NCBI RefSeq assembly: GCF_017255185.1
Contig: NZ_JAFKCZ010000005.1
Span: forward strand, 62,001-126,000
Reading direction: 5' to 3'
From: Parahaliea mediterranea
GTDB lineage: Bacteria; Pseudomonadota; Gammaproteobacteria; Pseudomonadales; Halieaceae
Length of the DNA stretch: 64,000 nt
Below the pieces are notes generated by a model. That model searched no databases. It saw only the letters and a program-made list of their open reading frames with translations, and was not told the DNA's origin. Positions within the stretch are counted from its first letter, which is position 1, and each line of letters opens with the position of its first letter. Both the position numbers and the translations under genes were made by a program. Positions 55,268 through 63,325 of this stretch are shown one piece after another.

Positions 55268-55582
55268 CAAGAATATAACTTGTCAAAAATAGCAACAAAT
55301 ACACAGTGATATATCGATTTGAAAAATCTGATAAATAAAAGCGAAAGACTTTAATAATAGATCTAATGATTGTAGATTTGATGAATAGGTCAAGGACTAC
55401 TCTAGGTGATATCGATACGGTTGAAACTGTTGCATTTAATGTATAGATATTTACTTGCATTAAAGATCTAAAAATAGAAAATATTTAACGGAAGAAAATT
55501 TACGTTGTGGAGCGTCCCTGGCGTCGCAGTAGGGCTGATTTTTCCTGGATGCGGTGCTGGTATTTGCCAAGAGGTGTTCGAT

Positions 55583-55602
55583 TGGCAACTCGCGAGTTGC
55601 CA
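55583..55602. repeat. Perfect 20-bp palindrome
   Basis: TGGCAACTCGCGAGTTGCCA is fully self-complementary and stands alone in the non-coding gap between the acyl-CoA ligase stop and the DUF1295 promoter. It could be a regulator site or a hairpin. Confidence 0.85.
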
Positions 55603-55793
55603 TGCATTCTAAATTGTTGGGGTATCTACAAAATTTGCTTTTCAGTACTCTTGATAACTGTATCCATTGTGCTTCAATCCATGCTTGAAATTACGCACCT
55701 TTAATCTGGGTTTTCGCCAGAAAATCAATGTGATCATGGGTAGAGCCTGTTTCCTCGCGAGAGCGGTCTGATCACGTGTAAAAATATCTCTAT

Positions 55794-57509
55794 TCACGGT
55801 CCGGTGGAGTTATGTGAAACTTCTGCACGCAACTCCTTTCTCAGCACCTTTCCTACAGGTGTCATCGGTAGCTCGGTTCGAAACTCAATTATTTTTGGAA
55901 CCTTATAAGCTGTTAATTGTTCTCTGCAATATGCAAGCAGTTGACTCTGTGTCAATTCAGGGTCGGATCTTACGACAAAAAGCTTAACAGCTTCTCCAGT
56001 TTTCTCATCCTCCACCCCGATAGCGGCCGCATGCTCCACAGAGGGGTGAGCAGTTACAACTGACTCGATTTCATTGGGATACACGTTAAAGCCAGAAACA
56101 ATAACAAGGTCCTTGACGCGGTCCACTATACGCACCACGCCATCTTCATCGATAGTCGCTATATCACCACTTTTGAACCAGCCTTCTTCGTCAAGTACTT
56201 CTTTTGTTGCTTCGGGCTGATTCCAGTAGCCCTTCATGACCTGGGGCCCCTTTATACAAAGTTCCCCGGCTTTTCCAGGTGTGACAATCTCCGCGCCCCG
56301 GGCGTCAATCAGTTTCAAGGCCGTGTTTGGAAGTGGTAGGCCGACAGATTGTGGATTGACATGATCACCTGCACCGCTGGCGCACACAACAGGAGAGCAT
56401 TCGGTCAATCCGTAGCCCTCGGCTATACGGCAGCCAGTGAGTTCGGCCCAGCGCTCGTTAGTATCCGTTGCCAATGCGGCGCCGCCGGAATTGGTTGCTT
56501 TCAGGCTGCCGAAATCCAGGTTGCGAAAGCCCGCATGGCGCAACAGTGAAATAAACAGGGTATTCAGGCCGACAAATACCGTGATTTTCCAGGGTTTTAG
56601 TGCGCGCACAAATAGATCCGGGTCGCGTGGATTTGCAATCAGAATATTGTGCTGGCCATTATGAGCGGCAGATATCAAGTGCATCGTAAATGCGTAAATG
56701 TGATAAAACGGTAGAGGCGCAACGATAACTTCTTCGCCGGGTTTGAAGATTCGTTCTCCCGAGCTGTCGGTTTGCTGTAAGCCTGCATTGATCTGTAGCA
56801 TGTTTGCGACCAGATTTGCGTGGGTCAGTATCGCTCCCTTGGCAACGCCGGTGGTACCACCCGTGTATTGCAAGGCGGCTATATCGTTGGGTTTTGTGTC
56901 TACAGGTTTTTGCTGGGGTGAGCGGCGGCCCATGGCCAAAGCATTACGAAAAGACTTGATTCCCCTAATCGAAAATCTGGGAACCATTTTTTTAATATGA
57001 TGAGCCAGGAAGTTATATGTGGTGCGTTTGACAAACGGTAACAGGTCGCCGATATTTGTAACGATCACGGTTTCAATTGAAGTGTGCGGTAGCACCTCTG
57101 CCACTTTATCTCCAAATGTTGACATGAAGACTAAGGCCTTCACGCCGGCGTCGTTAAATTGGTGTTGCATTTCCCTTGCTGTGTAGAGCGGATTGGTATT
57201 AACGATAATCAGCCCGGCCTTCAAGGCACAATACAAAACCACCGGATACTGAAGCAGGTTAGCCATCTGAATGGCTATACGATCGCCAACCTGCAAATCG
57301 GTATGATATTGAAGGTAGCGGCAGAATTCGCTGCTCAACTCATCAATTTCTGAGTAAGTAAGCGTATGTCCCATGCCGGTAAATGCAGGACGTTTGCCGT
57401 GGCAATCGAACGCGCTTGTCAGTATCTCCAGCAGGTTCTTGTAACTACTGGTGTCGATGCTGTCGGGTATCCCCGGGGCGCGCAACCCATCCCAAAACTC
57501 ATTTTCCAT
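55794..57509 (-). CDS. Long-chain-fatty-acid-CoA-ligase-like acyl-CoA synthetase
   Basis: AMP-forming acyl-CoA ligase of 571 aa. The P-loop-like motif is ALQYTGGTTGVAKGAILTHANLV, the A5 region RIAEGYGLTECSPVV, the A8 GWFKSGDIATIDEDGVVRIVDRVKDLVIVSGFNVYPNEIE and the catalytic Lys in MTPVGKVLRKEL. The layout is that of FadD. The ATG at 57509 opens on the FadD-like N-terminus ENEFWDGLRAPGIPDSID; a TTG at 57548 is possible. It is the third gene of the oxygenase-thiolase-ligase operon, 25 bp after the thiolase, and should activate a carboxylic acid formed after oxidative cleavage. Confidence 0.92.
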   Translation of the reverse strand: MENEFWDGLRAPGIPDSIDTSSYKNLLEILTSAFDCHGKRPAFTGMGHTLTYSEIDELSSEFCRYLQYHTDLQVGDRIAIQMANLLQYPVVLYCALKAGLIIVNTNPLYTAREMQHQFNDAGVKALVFMSTFGDKVAEVLPHTSIETVIVTNIGDLLPFVKRTTYNFLAHHIKKMVPRFSIRGIKSFRNALAMGRRSPQQKPVDTKPNDIAALQYTGGTTGVAKGAILTHANLVANMLQINAGLQQTDSSGERIFKPGEEVIVAPLPFYHIYAFTMHLISAAHNGQHNILIANPRDPDLFVRALKPWKITVFVGLNTLFISLLRHAGFRNLDFGSLKATNSGGAALATDTNERWAELTGCRIAEGYGLTECSPVVCASGAGDHVNPQSVGLPLPNTALKLIDARGAEIVTPGKAGELCIKGPQVMKGYWNQPEATKEVLDEEGWFKSGDIATIDEDGVVRIVDRVKDLVIVSGFNVYPNEIESVVTAHPSVEHAAAIGVEDEKTGEAVKLFVVRSDPELTQSQLLAYCREQLTAYKVPKIIEFRTELPMTPVGKVLRKELRAEVSHNSTGP

Positions 57510-57534
57510 GATATTTTCAGTATATTGTTGATTT

Positions 57535-58737
57535 TTAGGTGCGTTCAATCAGTGTTGCCACGCCAACCCCAGCGCCGCCACAAATAGCGACAACACCGCG
57601 CTTTAAATCCCGTCGCTCTAGCTCGTCGAGTAGCGTTCCTATCAGAATTCCTCCGGTGGCTCCCAGCGGATGCCCGAGGGCTATGGCGCCGCCATTTACA
57701 TTAAGGCGTTTAGCATCGATTCCGAAGTGTTTTTGGTACAGCAGCACTGTAGAGGCGAAGGATTCGTTTACTTCCCATAGATCGATATCTTTTGTCCGAA
57801 TACCGGTAGCTTTAAGCACCGACTCCGTCGCTTTGATATGGCCGTCGAGCATTTTTACCGGCTCACAGCTAGCATTGGCAAAATGCCGCACCGTTGCTCG
57901 AGGTTGTAAACCCAGGCGCTCGCAGGTTTTTTGGTTGGCGATCATTACCAGGGAGGCGCCATCGACCAAAGCCGGTGAGCTTCCCGCACTATGTACTGCC
58001 TCAAGGGCCGTCCCGGGATAGAATTTATCAATGAGTTTTTGTGCCATTGGGACAAAATCGGTGAAACTGGGCGGTAACTTTGCCAGCGTCTTTAGGGCAA
58101 AATCACGGCGGACATTGTTATCATTAAGCAGTAAGGGGCTACCATTGCTTTCGCGGACGGGTACAAGTGATCGATCAAAATAACCCTTGTCGATTGCATT
58201 TGCCGCGCGCTTGTGAGATTCACATGCCACGATATCGAGTTGTTCTTTGCTATAGCCCTGTTGTACGGCGATTAAATCCGCCGACACGCCCATATGCATA
58301 AAGCGAGAGGTCTTCATGACTTCGGGGTCGCTAAACCAGGGGCCTTTATCGGAGAACATTGGCACTCGGCTCAAGTGCTCAATGCCGCCCGCTACCGCCA
58401 GGGATTCCATTCCCGCAATAACTTTGCTGGCCACAATGTTGACGGCATCAAGTCCAGAGCAGCAGAATCGATTAATTGTTGCTCCGGATACCTGATCCGA
58501 CCAGCCAGCATGAAGTGTTGAGATTTTGGCCAGGTTTGATCCTTGCTCTCCGCTTTGGGTTGAGCAACCCAGAAGCACGTCCTGCACATTGTTACTGTCA
58601 AGATGGTTTCGCTCACAAAGCGCTTTATACAGTGGTTTGAGTAGATCTACGGGCTTGCACTTTGCGTATATCCCCGTGTCGGCATTCGCTTTTGCGCGGG
58701 GAATACGCACAGCATCGACAATCAGTGCTTCGGGCAT
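57535..58737 (-). CDS. Acetyl-CoA C-acyltransferase (thiolase)
   Basis: A 400-aa thiolase of the FadA/acetyl-CoA acyltransferase type that cleaves a 3-ketoacyl-CoA. The active Cys is in NRFCCSGLDAVN (around residue 89), the His in the GGAIALGHPLGATGG region, and the second Cys in VVAICGGAGVGVA. WEVNESFAS is also present. The ATG at 58737 follows GGAACGAG; a GTG four codons earlier is possible. It sits between the carotenoid oxygenase and the acyl-CoA ligase, supporting a beta-oxidation-like shortening of the cleaved product. No enoyl-CoA hydratase or hydroxyacyl dehydrogenase is in the island. Confidence 0.93.
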   Translation of the reverse strand: MPEALIVDAVRIPRAKANADTGIYAKCKPVDLLKPLYKALCERNHLDSNNVQDVLLGCSTQSGEQGSNLAKISTLHAGWSDQVSGATINRFCCSGLDAVNIVASKVIAGMESLAVAGGIEHLSRVPMFSDKGPWFSDPEVMKTSRFMHMGVSADLIAVQQGYSKEQLDIVACESHKRAANAIDKGYFDRSLVPVRESNGSPLLLNDNNVRRDFALKTLAKLPPSFTDFVPMAQKLIDKFYPGTALEAVHSAGSSPALVDGASLVMIANQKTCERLGLQPRATVRHFANASCEPVKMLDGHIKATESVLKATGIRTKDIDLWEVNESFASTVLLYQKHFGIDAKRLNVNGGAIALGHPLGATGGILIGTLLDELERRDLKRGVVAICGGAGVGVATLIERT

Positions 58738-58832
58738 GGCTCGTTCCACGTATCAGATGAACAATGGTGATAAAAAATGAAAGTGTGCCGATTACGCTGA
58801 CCTGAATTTCTTGGCGGCCAGCGCAATCCTCC

Positions 58833-60302
58833 TTATTCCTGATAGGCGCGAACCGTTGGTCCGTCTGCCCAGGTGGCATGCGTACCGCTACTGATCCTGT
58901 GCGGGAGAATGATGCGGCACACCGGACCGGCCTCGATATCCTTGGCGTCGATCAGCACACACTCTGATCGATCATCTTTCATGTCGGTAATGAAACTCAC
59001 CAGATAGCCGTCATCCTCGTCTTTTGCGTTTACGCGAGGCGCAAATGGTGCTTCACTGCCGAATCGTTGTTCACCAAAAGGCAGGCTCCAGGATGCGCCG
59101 GTTTCGGTATCGTGCTTGACGATACCGGAGAACAAAAACATGTTTGGCGCACCCCATACGGAGTACACGTAACGAGATTTCTTGCCGGCATACTGCTGGT
59201 TAAACGTGCCAAATTCCAGGTCGCGATCGTCCAGTCGGCCTTCTTTCACTTCACCGGTTTTGAGATTGAAGCGCCATCGGTAGAGCTTTGGCTGAAGATG
59301 ATTCAAAGCCAGGTGAGCCATCAGCTTTCCTGGGCCTTCGGGCAAGCCGGGAATGGGAGCTGGGTCCGGATTTTCCTGGAAGTACCCCTCCAGTATGACT
59401 TCATTACCCTCTTCGTAAGCGTTTAACCAATGGAGCACATAAGTGGCTTTGGCATCGAACTGAAGAATATCCTTTTCTGTGCCATATCGCGGAATAAGCG
59501 AGAAACGCGTGGGCAAATCAGGGTGATAACGCGGTAGGTGGATATTGTCCTTGAGCAACTCTTGTTCCCAGAACAGTGGAAGATCTGCGAAGATCGAGTA
59601 GTTTTTCGAAAAAGCCATATCGTGAGGCATGCGTGGACCCGGCAGCGGAACAGGCGTGTAATGCACTAGCTTGCCCTGGCGATCAACAACGCCGTAATGT
59701 TGATATGGCGGGTACTTCGAATAGTTAAAGAAAAGCATCTCTCCGGTACTTGCATCGACTTTGGGATGGGCAGAGATGCCATCTATCGGCGCCCAGGCAA
59801 CCACTCCATGCTGCTCAAGGGTGTAGGGGTCCAGCTGGTAGCCATCGCCACACTGCCAGAATGTCGATACGATTTTTCCCGCGTGCACGACCACGTCTGT
59901 GGAAGACCCGTCTTTCAAATTACCCTGCGCGCCACAGCCCGGCCGCTTGGACATGTTGTAATCATTGACAAAGCCTGTCCATAGCGCTTCGCCAGCGATT
60001 TGCTCTGCCACGAAACCTTTAGTGCGCACAAAGCGGTTGTTGTACTGGGCCTTTCCGTCTCTAAACGACATGGTGTGAATCATGCCGTCGGCATCGAAAG
60101 GATGGTAATGGCCAATAGGCTCCTGCACGGGGTTTTCGGTGTTTCTTACATAGACGCCATCGATGTCTTTGGGGATCTCGCCGATCACTTCCATGTCGCT
60201 GGCGGTGTATTCGGTGAAGTTTGGAGTCCAGGGGCCGCTCAAATAGGGGTGCGGGCTACTTTTGAGGCTGTGTTTGATCTCGTTCTCATAGGTAATGGGC
60301 AT
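58833..60302 (-). CDS. Carotenoid-cleavage / lignostilbene-dioxygenase-family enzyme
   Basis: Non-heme iron(II) oxygenase of 489 aa that cleaves a C=C bond to two carbonyl products. The seven-bladed propeller supplies four iron histidines visible as GISAHPKVD, MPHDMAFS, YVLHWLNAYE and GTHATWADG. The N-terminus reads PYLSGPWTPNFTEYTASDMEVIGEIPKDIDGVYVRNTENP, with HYHPFDADGMIHTMSF following. The family includes apocarotenoid oxygenases, lignostilbene dioxygenase and isoeugenol monooxygenase. No rhodopsin gene is near, so a catabolic rather than retinal-supplying role is favoured. It is the first gene of the island's main operon and divergent from the HxlR regulator. Confidence 0.92.
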   Translation of the reverse strand: MPITYENEIKHSLKSSPHPYLSGPWTPNFTEYTASDMEVIGEIPKDIDGVYVRNTENPVQEPIGHYHPFDADGMIHTMSFRDGKAQYNNRFVRTKGFVAEQIAGEALWTGFVNDYNMSKRPGCGAQGNLKDGSSTDVVVHAGKIVSTFWQCGDGYQLDPYTLEQHGVVAWAPIDGISAHPKVDASTGEMLFFNYSKYPPYQHYGVVDRQGKLVHYTPVPLPGPRMPHDMAFSKNYSIFADLPLFWEQELLKDNIHLPRYHPDLPTRFSLIPRYGTEKDILQFDAKATYVLHWLNAYEEGNEVILEGYFQENPDPAPIPGLPEGPGKLMAHLALNHLQPKLYRWRFNLKTGEVKEGRLDDRDLEFGTFNQQYAGKKSRYVYSVWGAPNMFLFSGIVKHDTETGASWSLPFGEQRFGSEAPFAPRVNAKDEDDGYLVSFITDMKDDRSECVLIDAKDIEAGPVCRIILPHRISSGTHATWADGPTVRAYQE

Positions 60303-60684
60303 GGCTTGCTCCTGCTCAATGCTGGCGCGTGATTACCGCGGAAAATATTAAATTGCATTATGAGACCAAAAATAATGTTGTCAACTACGAGGTTGGCTAG
60401 ACAATGAAATCCAAAGGAAAATATTCGATAGATATGGCAAAAATAATTTGATGAAAGATACTTGCTCTATAAGAGCATATTGAAGCATTGCCCGCATTCA
60501 CCGAGCGCCCTTGCAAAGACCGGCAGTAATGTTCCCCATCGCCGGGTATACTGTGGCATCAGCCCCGGTTGGTTAGCGAGCCTGTAAGCGATACAGGCTT
60601 AGCCACCATAGATGAAGGAAAGTATTTGATACAATGTGAGGGGCTAGCTGATTGCACTGAATTATTGGGTAGAGCTGTACCTGA
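60303..60684. other. Non-coding region between the oxygenase and HxlR regulator
   Basis: An AT-rich spacer of about 380 bp. It holds the minus-strand oxygenase promoter and motif at 60356-60384. No confident gene is seen; a plus-strand frame from about 60569 runs in the wrong phase for the HxlR protein and may belong to its disrupted start. Confidence 0.6.
60356..60384 (-). promoter_or_regulatory. Promoter of the oxygenase operon with shared motif
   Basis: On the minus strand, -35 TTGACA (60379-60384) and -10 CATAAT (60357-60362) are 16 bp apart. CATTATGAGACCA (60356-60368) overlaps the -10 and matches 11 of 13 bases with the motif at 55231-55243. Confidence 0.65.
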
Positions 60685-61650
60685 ATCGGAGTCAAGAATA
60701 TCAACCAGCTTATCATTGACAACGTCATTGCCGATGGTCTCGATGTCATCGGAGATCGATGGAGTCTGCTCATCTTGCGTGACGCCTTTCTGGGGCGTAC
60801 TCGCTTTGAGCAATTCCGACGCCATATCGGTATCAGCAAAGCGACACTAACCAGAAGGTTGGACGCACTAATAAATGAAGGGGTCTTGTACAAGCAGCCT
60901 GGCTCGGCGTCGTCCACGCGATTTGAATACCGGCTGACCGAGAAGGGGGCGGGATTATTTTCTTCTTCGTTGCTGGCTTGGCAATGGGAGCTGGATTGGT
61001 GTGCGGCAGAGCGTGATGGCGCCAAGAGCAGGCTACCTTACGAGTTGTTTCACAGGCGCTGTGGTCAAGAGCTATATCCACTAGCGGTATGCCGTCACTG
61101 TCGAAGGCCTGTTCAAGTCGATGACGTAGAACTTCCAGAGCAGGCGCTCAGCCCTCAAAGTCAGCTCGATGAGATTCGTTCGCTTAATCGCTTGCGCCGC
61201 GTACGCTCTGCTACCAAGAGCGGTACAGAGGATCTCATGCTGGCCAACATCAGCGATTTAATCGGTGATCGCTGGACGCTATTGTTATTGATCTCTGCGT
61301 TTTTCGGCCTTCGTCGCTACGATCAATTCTTGAAGCAGCTGAGCATCGCTTCCAATATTTTAACCGCCCGACTGAATTTTCTCGTTGATGTTGAAGTTTT
61401 CGAACGTCGAACTTACCAGGAGAACCCTCCTCGCAGCGACTATCTTTTGAGTGCCAAGGGCAAGTCCTTGTTTCCGATTGTTATGGCTATGCGCCAGTGG
61501 GTAATCGACGACCTTGATGCGTCCCATTCGGCGACGGAACTCATCCACACAGCATGCGGAAAAAACCTGGAGATTGATGTCCAGTGTGAAAAATGCTGCG
61601 AGATTCCTGCTCGCGCTGACGTGCAGTTTATCGAAGCTGATACGCCGTAG
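60685..61650 (+). CDS. HxlR-family regulator with two winged-helix domains, start unclear
   Basis: A regulator with two HxlR winged-helix modules. The first is DGLDVIGDRWSLLILRDAFLGRTRFEQFRRHIGIS and the second is NISDLIGDRWTLLLLISAFFGLRRYDQFLKQLSIAS. Between them lies a small Cys-rich segment (RRCGQELYPLAVCRHCRRP), and another CGK..VQCEKCCEIP ends the protein, perhaps metal-binding. The frame containing both domains is open from 60685 to 61650, but has no ATG or GTG before the first domain; the first TTG (60775) is already inside it. A rare ATT/ATC start or an upstream frameshift is implied. Its place opposite the oxygenase operon suggests it controls the island. Confidence 0.75.
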   Translation: MGVKNINQLIIDNVIADGLDVIGDRWSLLILRDAFLGRTRFEQFRRHIGISKATLTRRLDALINEGVLYKQPGSASSTRFEYRLTEKGAGLFSSSLLAWQWELDWCAAERDGAKSRLPYELFHRRCGQELYPLAVCRHCRRPVQVDDVELPEQALSPQSQLDEIRSLNRLRRVRSATKSGTEDLMLANISDLIGDRWTLLLLISAFFGLRRYDQFLKQLSIASNILTARLNFLVDVEVFERRTYQENPPRSDYLLSAKGKSLFPIVMAMRQWVIDDLDASHSATELIHTACGKNLEIDVQCEKCCEIPARADVQFIEADTP

Positions 61651-61698
61651 CCGGATATATCCAGCTCTGACCATCAATCGGGTTGGGGAGCCGGCGGA

Positions 61699-61765
61699 GG
61701 CCGAACGAATTCGACCCTACACGGGGGCGGTGATTCCCCCTCTGTAGGGCGGAATTTATTCCGCC
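61699..61765. repeat. REPIN-like pair of inverted REP elements
   Basis: Two dyads face each other: a GGCCGAAC-GA-ATTCGACC-type element followed by CTACA, then a GGGGG...CCCCC stem, then TGTAGG leading to the dyad GGCGGAATTTATTCCGCC (61748-61765). The arrangement palindrome-CTACA...TGTAG-palindrome resembles REPIN doublets mobilised by RAYT transposases. No RAYT gene is in the window. Confidence 0.7.
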
Positions 61766-61872
61766 AAACTCCCTCAACGCCGGTTCGGTCGTTGGCTCGT
61801 TGCGCGCTCCGCCGCCGGATGCCCGCGTGCTGGCACCATAGAAAGAAGCCCGGCATCTCTGCCGGGCTTCTT
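61748..61872. repeat. Right copy of the dispersed REP-plus-terminator repeat
   Basis: It starts with the dyad GGCGGAATTTATTCCGCC, then an ACGCCGGTT-containing spacer and a GTGCTGGCAC block. It ends with the hairpin GAAGCCCGGCA / TGCCGGGCTTC (61845-61855 and 61860-61870). The left copy lies at 51647-51771 in the same orientation, outside the other edge of the island. The hairpin serves as terminator for the minus-strand transporter gene. Confidence 0.75.
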
Positions 61873-61942
61873 CGGTGAACTGTGGCGGACAGCGGGCCCC
61901 ACTTTTCGGGTCATTCATTCCGTCAACCCTGCACCGTGAATA

Positions 61943-61965
61943 GGTCGAATGAATTCGACCCTACA
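61943..61965. repeat. Single REP-like element
   Basis: The perfect dyad GGTCGAATGAATTCGACC (61943-61960) is followed by CTACA. Compared with the dyad at 61748 it has compensating changes in both stem arms, so the hairpin, not the sequence, is conserved. Confidence 0.75.
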
Positions 61966-61978
61966 GGGGGGCAACAGG

Positions 61979-63325
61979 CTAGGGAGCGGGATCGGCGGCA
62001 ACAGATTCCGGCTGGGATGTTGCCTCGATATCCGGTCGCATGGCATTGAACCGTCGCCCGAGGTAAATCCCCACCGCCGCCCACAGCGCCGCGATGGCCG
62101 CGCCGACGCCGGCGACCGCCGCCATGCCCAGCCCCAGCCCCTGGGTCAGGGCCGTAAAGCCCCAGGCGTTGAGCATATCCCCGCCGCGGTAGATCACGAT
62201 GTCGATCACCGGCTTGGCCTTGAAGCGCGTCTCCCTGTCCACCGCCGTGAACAGCATCTCCCGCGCCGGTCGCGAAATCGCGTAGTTGCCGGCGCGGCGC
62301 GCCACCTGGACCGCCACCACGATAGACACCATCGGCGCGGCGGCCAGTAGCAGCATGCCCGCGCAGATCGCCACCGGCACCATGGCCAGTGTAAAGGGCA
62401 GGCCCAGGTGCTTGGCGATGCGACCGGTGGCGAAGGCCGCGATGACTATGGTCAAGGTGTTCACCACCAGGTCCATCGCCGCCCAGATCTGCGCGCGGCG
62501 GGCCTCGTCGTAGTGCGCCAGCAGGTTCTTTAGCTCGAAGTAGACGAAGGAGCTGATCGCCGTGTACAGGAAAATGAACAGGCCGATGCCCCATAGGAAC
62601 CCGCTGTTGCGCTGGAAAAACACCACATAGCCCGCCAGCGGGTTGCCGCCGATCCGAGCGATGTCCCCCGCGTCGGCCTGCGTCTCCTCGTTGTGCAGCG
62701 CGGTTGCCTTCAGGCGCTGTAGCAAGCCGATCACCGGCAGGGTCAGTACCAGCATCACCGCCGCCACCAATAGCAGCGGTTCGGTGCCCGCGCTGCCGGC
62801 GAGGAAGGTGACCACCGCCGGGCCGGCAATGGCGCCGACGCTGGCCCCAGCGCCGATAAAGCCGAACAGGCGCTTGGACTGTGATTTGGAGAAGGTGTCC
62901 GCCATAAAGCTCCAGAACACCGAGATATGGAACAGGCTGAACACGCTGATCCAGACGTAAAAGGCCTTGTCGAGGGTATCCGCGTCGGGCAGCGCAGTAG
63001 CGCCGAGATAGAACAGGACGAAGGTGGCGGCGAAGAAGCCGTAGACACCGGGCACCAGGTAGTGAAAGCGCACCCGGGTGACCGCGGCGCCGTAGAGGGA
63101 CACCGCGATGACGCTGAAGGCAAAGGTGAAGGTCCACAGCCAGCTGACCTCGGCGTCGGTCCAGTTGCTGGCCATGGCGTCGCGCAGCGGGCGCAGCAGG
63201 TAGTAGGCACCCATGAGGATGAGCACCAGCAGGAACGAAGTCAGGGTGGCGCTGACTTCACGCGGCTGGATGTCGCAGGCGAGGGCCAGCAGACGCCGCA
63301 GGGGGGTGGCCCCGGTGGGCTTCAC
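61979..63325 (-). CDS. Npt1/Npt2-like (ATP/ADP-translocase-type) MFS transporter
   Basis: A 448-aa membrane protein with about twelve hydrophobic segments. The N-terminus SFLLVLILMGAYYLLRPLRDAMASNW and segments RLFGFIGAGASVGAIAGPAV, ISRPAREMLFTAVDRETRFKAKPVID and IYRGGDMLNAWGF resemble bacterial nucleotide-transporter-like (TLC/Npt) proteins. The actual substrate in free-living bacteria is unknown. GTG at 63325 overlaps the upstream aldo/keto-reductase stop by 4 bp (GTGA), so the two are coupled. Confidence 0.82.
   Translation of the reverse strand: MKPTGATPLRRLLALACDIQPREVSATLTSFLLVLILMGAYYLLRPLRDAMASNWTDAEVSWLWTFTFAFSVIAVSLYGAAVTRVRFHYLVPGVYGFFAATFVLFYLGATALPDADTLDKAFYVWISVFSLFHISVFWSFMADTFSKSQSKRLFGFIGAGASVGAIAGPAVVTFLAGSAGTEPLLLVAAVMLVLTLPVIGLLQRLKATALHNEETQADAGDIARIGGNPLAGYVVFFQRNSGFLWGIGLFIFLYTAISSFVYFELKNLLAHYDEARRAQIWAAMDLVVNTLTIVIAAFATGRIAKHLGLPFTLAMVPVAICAGMLLLAAAPMVSIVVAVQVARRAGNYAISRPAREMLFTAVDRETRFKAKPVIDIVIYRGGDMLNAWGFTALTQGLGLGMAAVAGVGAAIAALWAAVGIYLGRRFNAMRPDIEATSQPESVAADPAP

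Larger units (their letters stand above)
55102..55793. other. 690-bp AT-rich non-coding stretch with regulatory dyads
   Basis: No convincing gene is seen; short open frames on both strands lack start signals and family sequence. It holds the dyad ATGGCTATAGCCAT (55178-55191), the shared motif CATTGTGAGACTA (55231-55243) with a promoter for the minus-strand DUF1295 gene, and the perfect 20-bp palindrome at 55583-55602. No clear terminator follows the acyl-CoA ligase stop at 55794. Confidence 0.6.
51916..61690. other. AT-richer catabolic island
   Basis: From about 51.92 to 61.69 kb the sequence is visibly richer in A and T and has different codon choice from both flanks. It holds six genes not related to neighbours, long non-coding gaps, a remnant gene at the left border and related repeats outside both borders. 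No integrase, transposase or tRNA target is visible, so the entry route may be homologous recombination between repeats. Confidence 0.65.
61651..61978. other. Intergenic region of REP-like hairpins and a terminator
   Basis: A 328-bp space with no credible gene. It contains three REP-like dyads (61699-61716, 61748-61765, 61943-61960), the right copy of the dispersed repeat (61748-61872) and its terminator hairpin. Confidence 0.75.

Noticed and set aside
55254-55704. Two short open frames in the AT-rich gap
   Set aside because: No start signals, no family sequence and irregular codon use; most likely chance frames in AT-rich DNA.
58833-60302. Retinal-forming (Blh-like) oxygenase for a rhodopsin
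   Set aside because: No rhodopsin or carotenoid-synthesis gene is in the window, and the gene is in an operon with thiolase and CoA ligase.
51916-61690. Prophage or integrative element
   Set aside because: No integrase, phage structural gene, relaxase or tRNA target is seen; the genes are all metabolic or transport.
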